Positions 62,921-64,000 of a stretch of DNA of 64,000 bases are shown in pieces. Under the pieces are notes generated by a model. That model searched no databases. It saw nothing but the letters and a program-made list of their open reading frames with translations, and had not been told where the DNA came from. The position numbers and the translations under genes were made by a program. The DNA comes from Alicyclobacillus sp. SO9 (GTDB lineage Bacteria > Bacillota > Bacilli > Alicyclobacillales > Alicyclobacillaceae), in the NCBI RefSeq assembly GCF_016406125.1, contig NZ_CP066339.1:2542001-2606000 (forward strand). Reading direction: 5' to 3'. Within the stretch, counting starts at the first letter, position 1. Every line of letters begins with the position of its first letter.

Positions 62921-63087
62921 GCCTTATAAAGGGTAACAATAGCTTTATCCGATTGTTCGGGATGAAGTGATAAGCCAAACACAATACCCTTTTCTTTCAA
63001 GTTCCGATTGAGAAAATCAACCAGTTGATACAAGTCATCCGTCTTGGTGCACTCCTGAGTGCCTAAAACCATTAATTTATCTTCCAT
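62917..63087 (-). CDS. ypmA: YpmA family (DUF4264) small protein
   Basis: 56 residues. It reads MEDKLMVLGT, then TDDLYQLVDFLNRNLKEKG and VFGLSLHPEQSDKAIVTLY, which fits the YpmA family (a strand, DDLYKIVDTLN-like helix, FGL). GGAG lies 8 bases before the ATG, and the stop overlaps ypmB by four bases. Function unknown. Its gene order with ypmB, asnS and dnaD is conserved in Bacillus. Confidence 0.85.
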   Translation of the reverse strand: MEDKLMVLGTQECTKTDDLYQLVDFLNRNLKEKGIVFGLSLHPEQSDKAIVTLYKA

Positions 63088-63101
63088 AAAGGGAACTCCA
63101 C

Positions 63102-63872
63102 CTACTTCAACACTGAACTGATTTTTAATTTCAGACTATCAAGAAATTCTGTGTTTGTAAATCGATATCGTAACGGGCTGACGCTGATGTCGCCTGCGCG
63201 CACGCAAGCTGTGTCCGTATCGCTTGCCTCCACTTCCGTCAGCGCTTCGCCTCCATACCTGTATCCGATTCGACCAGCGTCATCTGTCACCGGAATAAAT
63301 TCATCTTGAAAGCTGCGGGCCCCCAGTTGGGTGGCGCGCCAGACATTCCCCGCTGGCATCTCGGCAGGAAAGTTCACGCTTAAGAAAGTATCTGCTGGAA
63401 GTGATATACGAAGCAGTTCGTTGGCGATGTTTCGAAATGACTTGGCTGCAGAATCAAAGTCGAACTGACTGGCGCCTCCGAGTGAGAGTGCAATGGCTGG
63501 GATTCCTTGCAGTGAAGCTTCCCCTGCTGCGGCCACTGTCCCGCTGTAGAGCACGTCTGTGGCGAGGTTGTAGCCTGCATTAATGCCGGAGAGCATGACG
63601 TCAAATGAAACGGACTGCTGGGAGTAATGGTAGATCCCCCATTTGACGCAGTCGACAGGGGTTCCGGTGACAGAGAAGGCCTCCACTCCTGATACAGGAA
63701 AATCGACAGTATCTACGTATAGTGTGTGATGAAGACTCATTCCATGGCTTGATGCACTGCGCTGACGGTCAGGGGCTACAACATAGACATCCCCAAGTTC
63801 CTGCGCAACTTTTGCCAGTGCAACAATTCCTGGAGCAGAGATTCCATCATCATTGCTGATAAGGATACGCAT
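63102..63872 (-). CDS. surE: 5'/3'-nucleotidase SurE
   Basis: 256 residues. The metal-binding start MRILISNDDGISAPGI, APDRQRSASSHGMSLH and VTGTPVDCVKWGI define SurE, with LMLSGINAGYNLATDVLYSGTVAAA as the next family motif. It removes phosphate from nucleoside monophosphates in stationary phase and stress. ATG 63872 follows GGAGGGGAGAT. The frame extends to 63977 but without a site. It probably starts the surE-ypmA-ypmB run. Confidence 0.96.
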   Translation of the reverse strand: MRILISNDDGISAPGIVALAKVAQELGDVYVVAPDRQRSASSHGMSLHHTLYVDTVDFPVSGVEAFSVTGTPVDCVKWGIYHYSQQSVSFDVMLSGINAGYNLATDVLYSGTVAAAGEASLQGIPAIALSLGGASQFDFDSAAKSFRNIANELLRISLPADTFLSVNFPAEMPAGNVWRATQLGARSFQDEFIPVTDDAGRIGYRYGGEALTEVEASDTDTACVRAGDISVSPLRYRFTNTEFLDSLKLKISSVLK

Positions 63873-63978
63873 TAAGACATCTCCCCTCCGTTTCCAAGAT
63901 TGTACCCACATGGGTTGCTCATTTGAGTGAATACTACCCGTACACCTCAAGTCATTCATTTTCTTTGGAGGTGACACA

Positions 63979-64000
63979 ATGTGTTGCAGTCACTCCTTGA
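63979..64000 (+). CDS. start of a gene cut off by the window edge
   Basis: ATG at 63979 is preceded by TTTGGAGGTGACAC, a near-perfect ribosome binding site at ideal spacing. Only MCCSHSL is visible before the window ends. It is divergent from surE. Nothing can be said about its product; the double cysteine is notable. Confidence 0.5.

Overview
The window looks like chromosome of an endospore-forming, low-to-mid GC Bacillota, most like an Alicyclobacillus-type member of the Bacillales. That is an inference from gene content: a GerA-type germinant receptor operon, a sporulenol/hopene-type class II triterpene cyclase, YpmA/YpmB-DnaD-AsnS gene order, a DacF-like carboxypeptidase, strong GGAGG ribosome binding sites and frequent TTG/GTG starts. 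No rRNA, tRNA, CRISPR array, intact insertion sequence or prophage was seen.

Region 1 (1-14.4 kb) is the most distinctive part. It is a redox, iron and sulfur island around a Crp/Fnr-family regulator (1702-2370) with no Fe-S cysteines. Genes beside it encode DUF2249 proteins, a VIT1/CCC1 metal transporter, a DUF59 Fe-S assembly factor, a heme-copper-oxidase/NnrS-like membrane protein and a cupin-hemerythrin fusion. A sulfide-quinone-reductase-like, DUF1641, DsrE2, TusA operon follows, then a CGCGG-motif protein (candidate radical-SAM-modified peptide family), an amino acid permease, and a second DUF2249 operon next to lipoate ligase. I found four operator-like sites of the form TGTGA-N6-TCACA (three good, one degenerate). 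Each lies exactly 41.5 bp from the start site predicted from a nearby -10 hexamer, which is the class II activator position. This suggests one regulon covering the DUF2249 genes, the DUF59 gene and the CGCGG gene.

Region 2 (14.4-33.8 kb) is mixed: msrA, a GT87 glycosyltransferase, an L,D-transpeptidase, a remnant of a zinc alcohol dehydrogenase, the class II terpene cyclase with a small partner gene, methionine aminopeptidase, hydrolases, a MarR/MMPL pair with two matching operators, a Clp-N/GNAT fusion, further acetyltransferases and a beta-lactamase-fold hydrolase.

Region 3 (33.8-50.9 kb) holds a four-gene germinant receptor operon (A-C-D-B order), an IscA-like protein, a Nudix hydrolase, a 40-bp tandem hairpin repeat array, a 7Fe-type ferredoxin, a D,D-carboxypeptidase, asparagine synthetase, a flavinylated electron-transfer module (FMN-binding lipoprotein-like protein, ApbE, RnfD-like protein), an MFS and a ZIP transporter, and an AarF/UbiB kinase.

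Region 4 (50.9-64 kb, mostly minus strand) is more housekeeping: an unusual sigma-factor-like protein fused to an extracytoplasmic domain, AlaX, CoaA, AroA, a short-chain dehydrogenase-like protein, DnaD, AsnS, a short FtsH-like protease with a small membrane partner, YpmB, a 56-residue YpmA and SurE. A plus-strand gene appears to begin at the right edge.
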